A stretch of 7,697 bases of DNA from an uncultured archaeon (GCA_937892815.1 CALBHZ010000047.1:1-7697), one strand, 5' to 3'. Counted from the first letter of the stretch, positions 1-6,509 are shown. Notes: generated by a model from the letters alone, not told the origin. Program-made: numbers and translations.

Positions 1-286
1 ATCCAATATACACCATCTCCTCCTTAACCCCCACGTATTTTGCTATCGCTTTAACGAGCTCTTCCACTTCCTCCTCTCTGGGATAAAGCCTGGAATCGTA
101 CTCTTCAACTACTTCTAAAATTAACCTTTTCATAAACTCCCTATCTATGAAGAAATTTTCGTTAGAGTCTAGAGGAAAGATCTCTTCCGGCCTCTTTCCA
201 ATCATCTTAGCTGCCTTCTTTAGCCCTAATCCAGGAACATAGCTTGGGAGGTTAGACATCCATGAAAGAAGCTCCTTATAACTCAT
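1..286 (-). CDS. hisC: Histidinol-phosphate aminotransferase, N-terminal part (cut by window edge)
   Basis: Reading the minus strand from an ATG at 284-286 gives 95 open codons running off the left edge, so only the N-terminal quarter or so of a PLP-dependent fold-type I aminotransferase is present. The signature is LDSNENFFID near residues 39-48, matching the 'L-x-SNEN' substrate-loop motif of HisC, followed by DSRLYP at about 64-69 and then an ELVKAIAKYVGV...MVYIG stretch that leads into the cofactor-binding domain. HisC moves an amino group from glutamate to imidazole acetol phosphate in cytosolic histidine biosynthesis. The start overlaps the end of the upstream cyclo-ligase-like gene by 11 bp, which suggests coupled translation. 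The catalytic lysine lies beyond the window, and a related aminotransferase (for example an aromatic or threonine-phosphate type) cannot be excluded from this fragment. Confidence 0.8.
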   Translation of the reverse strand, partial: MSYKELLSWMSNLPSYVPGLGLKKAAKMIGKRPEEIFPLDSNENFFIDREFMKRLILEVVEEYDSRLYPREEEVEELVKAIAKYVGVKEEMVYIG

Positions 287-1016
287 GTCCAGAAGGTCGC
301 TTCATTAAGGATTTAAATCTCTCCTTTAAAATAGGTATCTCCTCTATCTTCTTATCGTCTAGTAAGTTCCAGTAAATTCCCGTAGGTTTCTCCCTCCTCC
401 TCTCCGTTTTTATTATCCTTGTTGGGGTCGCTATTAGATCTACGGGCAGATCATAGGGCATTACTTGAAATTCATAAGGAACTACCTGAATATCGTGAAC
501 GGTTGTTACCACTGGCGTACTTTGATCTACCTTCCCCTCCTCGTAAGCTATAGCCCATTCTATCTCTGCGTATCCCTCGCTTTTACCGAGCCTATCTCCC
601 CCTTTATTTACGGCAACGCTTCCAATAACTACTAGATCTATTTTAGGGAAGTTCTTAGGCTCAATTAACTTCCCCCATTTAAAAGCCCCCCTAATAGTCG
701 ACGCCTCCCGATATCTATTCCTAGGAATGTAGTTGGGATCTAGGAGTAGAAAGCCTGATTTAATTCTAGGGGTTGGCATAATGACCTTCTTGCCTTCCTC
801 TAAAGCCCTTTCTCTTACCGGTCTTTGAGGAGAATCGGGATTGACCTTTAAGACTCTAGCTTCCTTCCAGATATCTAGCTTAGCTAAATTTAAAGCGGCT
901 TTTTCACTCCCTATGAAATTTGGAATCCTTCCAAATATCGGAGGCTTTCCAATGCCCTTTTCTTTTAATAACCTCCATATTTCAGCCCTTATCTCCGCCT
1001 TGTCCAATAAGTTCAC
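276..1016 (-). CDS. 5-formyltetrahydrofolate cyclo-ligase family protein (MTHFS-like)
   Basis: A 246-residue protein of the 5-FCL/MTHFS family (COG0212-type). True members use ATP to convert 5-formyl-THF to 5,10-methenyl-THF. The family hallmark is a glycine-rich loop, here KGGDRLGKSEGYAEIEWAI at about residues 138-156. An N-terminal helix with basic residues (DKAEIRAEIWRLLKEKGIGKPP) and the segment VRERALEEGKKVIMPTPRI (about 67-85) match the usual start and the substrate-side strand. The start is a GTG whose GTGA overlaps the TGA of the upstream GTPase gene by 4 bp, typical of translational coupling; no better-placed downstream start is seen. Archaea of this type often lack classical folate, and some archaeal and plant COG0212 relatives have been linked to thiamine metabolism instead, so the family is clear but the substrate is not. 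Confidence 0.88.
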   Translation of the reverse strand: MNLLDKAEIRAEIWRLLKEKGIGKPPIFGRIPNFIGSEKAALNLAKLDIWKEARVLKVNPDSPQRPVRERALEEGKKVIMPTPRIKSGFLLLDPNYIPRNRYREASTIRGAFKWGKLIEPKNFPKIDLVVIGSVAVNKGGDRLGKSEGYAEIEWAIAYEEGKVDQSTPVVTTVHDIQVVPYEFQVMPYDLPVDLIATPTRIIKTERRREKPTGIYWNLLDDKKIEEIPILKERFKSLMKRPSGHEL

Positions 1017-2578
1017 CTTATAGAGGTAACGCTTCCCAAACCTCTCGTCCTCCCCTCTCTAAATACGAAAACGTCCCCTATTCTTATGAATTCGGGCCTC
1101 TTCTTAAACCTAAACACGGCCTTGCCTATATCGCCGCTCCTCATAGTTTCAGGTTCTGATTTTATTAGCTTCGCCGTTTGCCTGATCGTTCTCAAGTGTA
1201 TAACGGGCTCATATCCAGGCTTGATCGTCGTTGGATGATGGAGAATTCTTACATCTGCTTCGAATTCCCAAACGGCTTTCGCCTTAGATCTACCGCTCAG
1301 TAAAACCATACCTCTTCTCACGTCTCTATAAGATAGGTGGCTTAAGGCAAGGGTAATCGTCTGACCAGCTAGCGCCAAGTTAATTGGAACTCTATTCAAG
1401 TGCATTGAAGTTACCTTGGTCTCTACAAAGCTTCCATCGTCCATAGGTCCTACGAGCAAAGTATCTCCTACCGATACCGAGCCCGATTCGACTAAACCGC
1501 TTACGACAAGCCCTACCCCGGTTACGTTAAATTTTTCGTCGATATAGAGCATGAAGTCTTCTTTTGCCTTCTCCTTCCAATCGATCCTCCTAGGGAGGAT
1601 GTTTAAAAAGGCCTTCAATAAATTGATACCTTCTCCCGTCACATTTGAGATTAAGAAAACGGGAGCGACTCTTCCGTGGGGTAAGTGTTTCGCAGCTACA
1701 ACGACATCGTTCATGTCCTTAACGATGAACGGAACTTTATTTACGCCTGGCATTTTCAATATCCTAAAGGCTTTCGAAAGAGACTGCTCTAATACCTCCT
1801 TCGGCGTTATATCTATCTTCGTAACAACCATGAAAACCGGTATTTTCAAGGCCACGGCTATGCCGAGGTGCTCTTTAAAGCTTCCTATAGGACCTGCGTT
1901 CGCTCCCATAACTAGCATAGCGTAATCGGGCAAGTTCCCTAGAACTCCTCTTAGAGTGGTTCTAAGATACCTCTCATGTCCTGCGAGATCTACTAACTTG
2001 ATTATCTTAGAGCTCTTCAAATATACCTTGGCTTCATCGTAGGTACTCACTAAGTCGTTAACGCACTTTCCATCTTCGTCAAAACCTAACAAATGTATAG
2101 AGACCGAGGAAGATCTCCCCATTTTGATCTCGTGAAGGTATCTAGCAACTTGGCTCATAGCCAAGCCGTCTCCATCATCGAGCAAGTTAGCAACTAAAAC
2201 GCCCTTTAGCGTGCTCTTTCCAGCATCTACGTTTCCTAGGAGAGTTAAACCGACTTCAATTGGAGGGATGTCCTTAAACCTTCTTACGTGTAGCTCGTAA
2301 ATTAGCCCTCTTTGTCCCCTCACCTTTCTTATGATTTTATAGGTCGCTCCTGCCTCCCTAGCTATCCTATCGAAAACCTCTAAAGCTCGTTTAGCTTCGT
2401 CATCCGTAAGTCCTATTGGAGTTCCGTCATCCATAAGGCCTAATTCGTAGAAAGCCTCTCCTCCGCCTTCTTCTAACCTGTAAATTAATTGAGTTACGAG
2501 CTTCCTTAGCTTATCTTCGCTAACGTCCTCAAACTTTAACTTATACTCTACGTTGCCCTCCTCTTCCTCTCTATTCAT
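1013..2578 (-). CDS. GTPBP1-family translational GTPase
   Basis: A 521-residue GTPase (from the ATG at 2576-2578) of the archaeal/eukaryotic GTPBP1-GTPBP2 branch of the EF-Tu/eEF1A superfamily. The G motifs are in order: P-loop GNVDAGKST (115-123), G3 DLAGHE (197-202), G4 TKID (253-256) and G5-like SNVTG (311-315). Two beta-barrel domains follow, about 341-425 and 430-520. A roughly 100-residue N-terminal domain ahead of the G domain (EGNVEYKLKF...EVGLTLLG) is typical of the family. Eukaryotic GTPBP1/2 act in ribosome rescue and mRNA surveillance; the archaeal role is less settled. An in-frame TTG at 2621-2623 would add 15 residues and overlap the upstream gene by 17 bp. The ATG is preferred because the added residues do not look conserved and the family similarity begins right after it, but the start is uncertain. 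Confidence 0.92.
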   Translation of the reverse strand: MNREEEEGNVEYKLKFEDVSEDKLRKLVTQLIYRLEEGGGEAFYELGLMDDGTPIGLTDDEAKRALEVFDRIAREAGATYKIIRKVRGQRGLIYELHVRRFKDIPPIEVGLTLLGNVDAGKSTLKGVLVANLLDDGDGLAMSQVARYLHEIKMGRSSSVSIHLLGFDEDGKCVNDLVSTYDEAKVYLKSSKIIKLVDLAGHERYLRTTLRGVLGNLPDYAMLVMGANAGPIGSFKEHLGIAVALKIPVFMVVTKIDITPKEVLEQSLSKAFRILKMPGVNKVPFIVKDMNDVVVAAKHLPHGRVAPVFLISNVTGEGINLLKAFLNILPRRIDWKEKAKEDFMLYIDEKFNVTGVGLVVSGLVESGSVSVGDTLLVGPMDDGSFVETKVTSMHLNRVPINLALAGQTITLALSHLSYRDVRRGMVLLSGRSKAKAVWEFEADVRILHHPTTIKPGYEPVIHLRTIRQTAKLIKSEPETMRSGDIGKAVFRFKKRPEFIRIGDVFVFREGRTRGLGSVTSIR

Positions 2579-2606
2579 TACTTCATCATTTAGTAGGATC
2601 CGTCGC

Positions 2607-3137
2607 TTATTTAAAGGTATCAAGCACCTTCATAGTCCTCTTGTACTCATCTTTATGATCTCTGTAAACGCTCCATGCCGAATGTATTATCTTCAGATGC
2701 TTCCCTTCCACCTTCCCTACGATCTTAGCTGGAACGCCCATGACCAAGCTTTCCTCCGGAATCTCCATGTTAGATGGAACGAGGCTTCCAGCTCCAATTA
2801 GGCTATTTCTTCCTACTCTAACTCCTTCTAACACGATAGCTCCGATTCCTATAAGCACCTCATCTTCAATGTATACTCCCTCTAAGATAGCCCCATGTCC
2901 TATCGTCACTCTATTTCCAATTACGGTAGATCTCTGATCTGGATGTATTACAACGTTATCTTGTATGCTTACCATCTCTCCAACCTCTATAGATCTCTGA
3001 TCCCCTCTTAAAACGGCGTTAAACCAAACGCTACTATCGGCCTTTATCCTCACATCTCCAACTATAGTAGCGTTTGGTGCTATGAAACAGCTTTCGTGGA
3101 TAACGGGCTTCTTCCCATACACTTCTATTATGGGCAT
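2607..3137 (-). CDS. Gamma-carbonic-anhydrase-like hexapeptide-repeat protein
   Basis: A 176-residue left-handed beta-helix protein of the gamma-carbonic anhydrase/YrdA/PaaY group, which normally forms trimers with a metal ion between subunits. Hexapeptide repeats run from about residue 17 to 120 (CFIAPNATIVGDV, VVIHPDQRSTVIGNRVTIGHGAIL, VLIGIGAIVLEGVRVG, SLIGAGSLV). A C-terminal helix follows. Family residues present are the LRGD arginine (44) and aspartate (46), Gln59 in the IQDNVVIH strand, and metal ligands His65 and His81. The third ligand, normally the His of a 'GHxAxLHG' motif, is Glu86 here (GHGAILEG), so metal binding and carbonic anhydrase activity are doubtful. Length is normal. 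The ATG has a weak AGAGGC ribosome-binding site 8 nt upstream. This is the first gene of the leftward run, and the palindrome at 3175-3200 lies upstream. Confidence 0.9.
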   Translation of the reverse strand: MPIIEVYGKKPVIHESCFIAPNATIVGDVRIKADSSVWFNAVLRGDQRSIEVGEMVSIQDNVVIHPDQRSTVIGNRVTIGHGAILEGVYIEDEVLIGIGAIVLEGVRVGRNSLIGAGSLVPSNMEIPEESLVMGVPAKIVGKVEGKHLKIIHSAWSVYRDHKDEYKRTMKVLDTFK

Positions 3138-3174
3138 ATAAATAGCCTCTAGAAATTAAATAGATATACTTAAT

Positions 3175-3200
3175 TATCGAGCTAGATATCTAGCTCGATA
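3175..3200. promoter_or_regulatory. Perfect 26-bp palindrome in a divergent promoter region (candidate operator)
   Basis: All 26 bases are self-complementary about a central GATATC (centre between 3187 and 3188); each arm reads TATCGAGCTAGAT towards the centre. It sits 38 bp from the gamma-CA-like start (3137) and 36 bp from the nitrilase start (3236). AT-rich, TATA-like stretches adjoin both edges: GATATAAT at 3197-3204 for the rightward gene, and TATATC (3168-3163, minus strand) for the leftward run. The position suits a dimeric regulator that controls both directions. A cruciform or a hairpin in a transcript is also possible, but there is no T-run typical of a terminator. That it is an operator is inferred. 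Confidence 0.6.
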
Positions 3201-3223
3201 TAATCTTTTTAGTTGAATTAGAC

Positions 3224-3228
3224 GAGGA
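3224..3228 (+). promoter_or_regulatory. Shine-Dalgarno site of the nitrilase gene
   Basis: GAGGA lies 7 nt before the ATG at 3236 and is one of the clearest ribosome-binding sites in the window. Together with the TATA-like GATATAAT about 35 bp before the start, it implies a short leader of roughly 10 nt and supports this start codon. Confidence 0.55.
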
Positions 3229-3235
3229 TAGGACT

Positions 3236-4018
3236 ATGCTGAAAATCGCGTTAATACAGTTCGCATCTCATCCTGATAAGAGTTTTAACTTAGAGAAGGC
3301 GAAGAAGTTCTTGAACTCATTGCCTAGCGACGTCGACATAGCGATCTTCCCTGAGTACATGATGGGCTACCCTGAAGACGTTGCTTTGAAAGAGTACGTT
3401 GAAAAGATGGCGGAAGATGAGAACGGCGAGTTCCTATCGAGCTTAAGGGATTGCGTTAAGAGTAAGGGAATATGGACTATAGTTAACGTATTCGAAAGGG
3501 AGGGTAAGAAGGTATATAATACGAACTTCGTAATAGACGATAGCGGAGATATCGTAGCTAGATACAGGAAGATCCATCTGTTTGACGTACTGGGCTATAG
3601 AGAATCCGACTACTTCTCCGCTGGAAAGGAGATAACCACCTTTCAGTACAGGGGCGTGAAGCTCGGTTTAGCTACGTGTTTCGATTTAAGGTTTCCAGAA
3701 ATGTTTAGGAAAATGGCCTTAATGGGAGTTGATGTATTCGTAGTTCCTTCGGCGTGGTACGTTGGAGGTTTAAAGGAGATGCAATGGCAAATTATAGGAC
3801 AAGTCAGAGCTCATGAAAACGTCGCCTTCTTAATAGCCGTTTGTAACTCAGCCAAGCCCTTCGTAGGGAGGAGCTACGTTGCGGATCCGTACGGAGTGAT
3901 AAGGTATGAATTAGGAATAGGTGAAAGGTACGGAGTATATGAAATAGATTTGAAAGAGTTAGAAAAGGCTAGGAGAGATCTCCCCCTATTAAACTTAAGG
4001 AGAACTGAAGCATACTAA
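3236..4018 (+). CDS. Carbon-nitrogen hydrolase (nitrilase superfamily, Nit2/omega-amidase-like)
   Basis: A 260-residue single-domain amidohydrolase of the nitrilase superfamily with the alpha-beta-beta-alpha fold. The Glu-Lys-Cys catalytic triad is visible: Glu40 in IFPEYMMG, Lys112 in RYRKIHLFD and Cys148 in ATCFDLRFPE. The YRKIHLFD and LRFPE context is that of the Nit1/Nit2 branch, whose members hydrolyse omega-amides such as alpha-ketoglutaramate or deaminated glutathione. The substrate here is not fixed by sequence. Other conserved blocks are FVVPSAWYVG (about 168-177), RAHENVAFLIAVCN (191-204) and a SYVADPYG segment near 213-220. The length is normal, there is no signal peptide, and the protein should be cytosolic. 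It is transcribed away from the gamma-CA-like run from a shared intergenic region, and its TAA overlaps the convergent ATPase gene by 3 bp. Confidence 0.92.
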   Translation: MLKIALIQFASHPDKSFNLEKAKKFLNSLPSDVDIAIFPEYMMGYPEDVALKEYVEKMAEDENGEFLSSLRDCVKSKGIWTIVNVFEREGKKVYNTNFVIDDSGDIVARYRKIHLFDVLGYRESDYFSAGKEITTFQYRGVKLGLATCFDLRFPEMFRKMALMGVDVFVVPSAWYVGGLKEMQWQIIGQVRAHENVAFLIAVCNSAKPFVGRSYVADPYGVIRYELGIGERYGVYEIDLKELEKARRDLPLLNLRRTEAY

Positions 4019-5289
4019 ACAATGGGAGTGTACCTTACTTCTTCAATACCCCCTTCTCTTACTAATGAAATAGCATAAATAGGCGTAAAGGGCTTTTCTC
4101 CGTATACGAAGAGAGTTCCGTGCTTTTGAAAGACCTTGAAGTAGCCGTCTGCTAGGTATTCATCCGCTCTATTTACCTTTACACCGCTTGTCGTAATCCC
4201 TATCGCAACTACGCCTTCCTCCTTATCGAACCTGATCATGCTTTGAATTAGTTCGATATACTCATCTCCTATCTTCGAGTAAATGTAGTTGTTGAACCAT
4301 AAATTGAAAATCGAGATAGGTGCCCTTTTGGTTACCCTTTTCAGATATCTAGCCATCTCCTTCCTTCTCTTAAAGAAGTTATTCCAGTAGTCTGTTATAT
4401 CTTCCCCGATCTTTTCCTTCCTCTTCATTACTATGAGCAAGTTCTTCAATAATCCCTTACCTTTCAGGTACTTTCTTATTACCTCAGTTATCTCGTCCCT
4501 ACTTTCATCTAACGAAGCGTAGTAAATCACCCCTCTTCCTTCACTTAAATACAAAGCCGTTAACGTTCTCTTAATCTCGTTTACGCTCCTGTAGGGTATG
4601 CTAGGATCGATCTCAATTATGTACCTTCCTCCAGGCTCAAGCAGCTTTTCCAACATGGAAGCCTTTAACCTCAGAGCCAGTTCTCCAGATAGTTCATTAA
4701 ACCCCATATGTAGTGAAAAGGGTATGTATGGCCTCTCTATTTTTACGTCTCTCGCCTTCCTAATAGAAGCATATCTGTAGATCCTATCCTCGATGATCTC
4801 CTCGTACAACGTTATGTAGGCATCGGCGGCATAGCCGGTCAACAGGAAGGGATCGCTGCTTTCCGATACTATTATTAGCCTGCCTCTGGATCCCTTAACC
4901 GTTTTATATAGGGTTTGTATCATCGTCCTGTATTCCTGTTTAGACGAGATATCCGCCATTAAGGCGTCTATCGGGTCTATGATGACCGTACTGCCTAGGG
5001 TAGCTTCAAGTAAAATATCGGATGTGAGATGTGCAACGCCTTCTTTCGCCATAGTAATTGCTTCCCTTACCTCGATCTTAACCTCCTCTTTAAATACCTC
5101 CTTAATTCTCTTTTCGAGCGTTTTAGAATCTTCGTTAAAGGCATATATTACTACCTTATCTCCAGCTTTCGAGGCCTCTATAGCTGCCTTTAAAGCGAGG
5201 AAGGTCTTTCCAGTTCCAGGTTCTCCAGATATTACGGAAATATATCCCTCTCTTAATAGTAAATCTAAGAGTAAGCCTCTGCCTTGCAT
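4015..5289 (-). CDS. KaiC/RecA-superfamily ATPase with a degenerate C-terminal half
   Basis: A 424-residue protein of the archaeal KaiC-like (COG0467-type) P-loop ATPases, some of which act in signalling or, like GvpD, in regulation. The N-terminal domain has Walker A GEPGTGKT (22-29), a region matching the KaiC catalytic-glutamate site (FNEDS, 51-55, keeping one of the two usual glutamates), Walker B TVIIDPIDAL (101-110), and the family's closing block ADAYITL...ASIRKARD (155-181). The C-terminal half (about 215-424) looks like a second copy that has lost its P-loop: GRYIIEIDPSIPYRS (221-235) lies where Walker A should be, then RGVIYYASLDES (252-263) mirrors KVVIYAFNEDS. No transmembrane segment or DNA-binding domain is evident. 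No Shine-Dalgarno site precedes the ATG; an AT-rich GATAAAAAGG about 26 bp upstream (5320-5311) fits a leaderless start. Its function is unknown. Confidence 0.85.
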   Translation of the reverse strand: MQGRGLLLDLLLREGYISVISGEPGTGKTFLALKAAIEASKAGDKVVIYAFNEDSKTLEKRIKEVFKEEVKIEVREAITMAKEGVAHLTSDILLEATLGSTVIIDPIDALMADISSKQEYRTMIQTLYKTVKGSRGRLIIVSESSDPFLLTGYAADAYITLYEEIIEDRIYRYASIRKARDVKIERPYIPFSLHMGFNELSGELALRLKASMLEKLLEPGGRYIIEIDPSIPYRSVNEIKRTLTALYLSEGRGVIYYASLDESRDEITEVIRKYLKGKGLLKNLLIVMKRKEKIGEDITDYWNNFFKRRKEMARYLKRVTKRAPISIFNLWFNNYIYSKIGDEYIELIQSMIRFDKEEGVVAIGITTSGVKVNRADEYLADGYFKVFQKHGTLFVYGEKPFTPIYAISLVREGGIEEVRYTPIV

Positions 5290-5298
5290 CCGTAATAC
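5290..5298 (-). promoter_or_regulatory. Copy of the RHH half-site just before the ATPase start
   Basis: On the minus strand GTATTACGG abuts the ATPase ATG. It shares TATTACGG with one half-site and GTATTACG with another in the promoter of the ribbon-helix-helix gene (6449-6471). There is only one half-site and no inverted partner, so a shared regulator is a guess; a chance match of this length in AT-rich DNA is possible. Confidence 0.25.
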
Positions 5299-5460
5299 TA
5301 TATATTTCTTCCTTTTTATCTCTTTTCATTTACAGTTTAGCTCTATTCGATAATATAAGCTCATAAAATACATTGCTTTTAACGGATTTTTAAAAATTAA
5401 AATACCCCTTAGAGAAGGATCGGACGTCGTTTGCCATTAGCTCTCTCCAGAGCAAAGACT

Positions 5461-5490
5461 TTAAGATAAATGGTATTATTTTTATCTTAA
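5461..5490. repeat. Inverted repeat, 10-bp arms, directly before the phosphoesterase start
   Basis: The arms TTAAGATAAA (5461-5470) and TTTATCTTAA (5481-5490) are perfectly complementary, with a 10-bp spacer. The right arm ends one base before the GTG start at 5492, and the left arm overlaps the TATA-like TTTAAGATAAA about 27 bp upstream. The arm centres are 20 bp apart, about two helical turns, which suits a dimeric repressor. No Shine-Dalgarno site is present, so the transcript is probably leaderless. A regulatory role is inferred. Confidence 0.45.
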
Positions 5491-5491
5491 C

Positions 5492-6262
5492 GTGAAGAGA
5501 AGGGAATCTCTAGGCTTAGCGGGGTCGATGGCCTTAGCTTCGCTGTATCCTACTGTAGGAGAACCCTCATCGATAACTGTAACGAGGATTGAGAACGATT
5601 TAGTAAACGCTAACGGTAAGAAGATCGAACATATAACAGACACTCATTTTGGAACCCAGTTCGGAACGAGCTTATTTAACGTAGATCTAACCTTAAAGAT
5701 TATTAGAGATGAAAGGCCTGATTACATATTTCACACGGGAGACGCTATAACGTATCTATATGGCTTAGAGGAAGCGTTATCGTTCTTTAAGGAGCTTTCT
5801 GAAATAGCCCCGGTTTACGTAGTTGCCGGAAACCACGATCGTTGGAGCGGTTTGGGCTCTATTCGGTTGGAAGAAGAGTTAGGGTCCCGGAGAGATCAAA
5901 GTCCTAAATAATGAGTACGTGGATTTAGAACGGTCTTACTTGATAGGAGTAGACAATCCCTATACCTACAGAGATAACTTAGGTAAGGTTATGCCTAGGG
6001 GAGATAAGGGAAAGACCTTACTCTCCTCGATAATTAGTAGGGCAAGGAAAGGGTAGATCTAATCTCAGCGGGACATACCCACGAAGGACGAGCTAGGCTG
6101 CCTCTTACAGGGCCTAAATACCTTCCTTTACTAAGAGAATGTCCTGAGTGCGATCGAGGCCTCTTCAACATTGGAGGTACAGCTATGTACGTATCTAGAG
6201 GGTTAGGAGCTTCCTTTCCTCTTAGATTTATGCGTCCTCCAGAGATCGTTATAATAGGGTAA
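5492..6262 (+). pseudogene. Tat-type metallophosphoesterase (YaeI-like), broken by two compensating frameshifts
   Basis: Three consecutive frames together encode a calcineurin-like metallophosphoesterase. Segment 1 (5492 to about 5883, GTG start) has a twin-arginine N-terminus, MKRRESLGLAG. It also carries motif I DTH (50-52), motif II GD (83-84) and motif III GNHD (113-116); it then hits TAA at 5909-5911. Segment 2 (about 5883-6053, shifted) continues as GPGEIKVLNNEYVDL...YLIGVDNP...TLLSSIISRARKG and hits TAG at 6054-6056. Segment 3 (about 6053-6262, back in frame 1) gives VDLISAGHTHEGRARLP, with motif V GHTH at 6071-6082, and ends FPLRFMRPPEIVIIG. Both shifts lie at GGG runs and cancel out. 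The usual motif IV histidine (LLSHxP) is missing at TLLSSII (about 6015-6035), as if about four codons were deleted, which favours real decay over sequencing error alone. Relatives are exported phosphodiesterases; the substrate here is unknown. The 3' end overlaps the convergent RHH gene by 14 bp. Confidence 0.82.
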
Positions 6263-6443
6263 ACCGATACGCGCTCCTCCTCTTTCTAAAATAGGACCAA
6301 AGTATATCCTCTATAACGCCACTCCTACTTGAGATTAACTCACCTCTTTCCAGCTCTTCCTTCCTTCTCTTTTTAACCAGCTCATCTACTAAGCGGAGAA
6401 GCTCCGGATCTATCGTTATGCTTATGCGCTCCTTTTTAGGCAT
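6249..6443 (-). CDS. Ribbon-helix-helix (CopG-like) transcriptional regulator
   Basis: A 64-residue basic protein with the ribbon-helix-helix pattern: strand RISITIDPELL (5-15) that inserts into the DNA major groove as a dimer, helix A LLRLVDELVKKRRKEEL (14-30), and after a turn helix B SRSGVIEDILWSYFRKRR (39-56). The SRSGVIEDIL block is the typical start of helix B. The long charged helix A and the absence of any other domain fit a stand-alone DNA-binding dimer, either an autoregulator or an antitoxin-like protein. No toxin gene adjoins it. There is no Shine-Dalgarno site, so a leaderless start at the ATG is likely. Its own promoter holds three copies of TATTAC (see 6449-6471). The 3' end overlaps the broken phosphoesterase gene. 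Confidence 0.85.
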   Translation of the reverse strand: MPKKERISITIDPELLRLVDELVKKRRKEELERGELISSRSGVIEDILWSYFRKRRSAYRFTLL

Positions 6444-6448
6444 CTTAT

Positions 6449-6471
6449 GTATTACGATATTACGGTAATAC
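6449..6471. promoter_or_regulatory. Three-half-site operator candidate before the RHH gene
   Basis: TATTAC occurs at 6450-6455 and 6458-6463 as direct repeats 8 bp apart, and inverted (GTAATA) at 6465-6470. The last two form a perfect palindrome TATTAC-G-GTAATA (6458-6470). The outer copies also make a 7-bp-arm inverted repeat, GTATTAC...GTAATAC (6449-6471). The block sits 6-28 bp before the RHH start, between a TATA-like AT-rich stretch (about 6470-6480) and the expected leaderless start site, as expected for self-repression. RHH dimers bind short tandem or inverted half-sites. The binding protein is inferred. Confidence 0.55.
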
Positions 6472-6509
6472 TTAATTTTTTCGAATCTATACCATGGTTC
6501 TTAGTAGGG

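Noticed and set aside
869..880. A 12-base copy (AGATATCTAGCT) of the core of the intergenic palindrome
   Set aside because: It lies inside the cyclo-ligase-like gene, encodes ordinary residues (KLDI) and lacks the outer arms; it is probably chance in AT-rich DNA with frequent GATATC and CTAG strings.
1551..1925. Open frame of 124 codons on the plus strand
   Set aside because: It lies wholly antisense to the G domain of the GTPBP1 gene and its translation shows no family features; a shadow of the real gene.
4979..5353. Open frame of 124 codons on the plus strand
   Set aside because: It is antisense to the N-terminal Walker A/B region of the ATPase gene, with a low-complexity serine- and leucine-rich product; not a real gene.
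5441..5454. Small stem-loop GCTCT-CTCC-AGAGC between the ATPase and phosphoesterase genes
   Set aside because: Only 5-bp arms and no following T-run; too weak to call a terminator or RNA element.
6249..6443. RHH protein as the antitoxin of a toxin-antitoxin pair
   Set aside because: No small toxin-like gene adjoins it; neighbours are a broken phosphoesterase gene and a radical SAM gene, and no small frame in the flanking gaps resembles a toxin.
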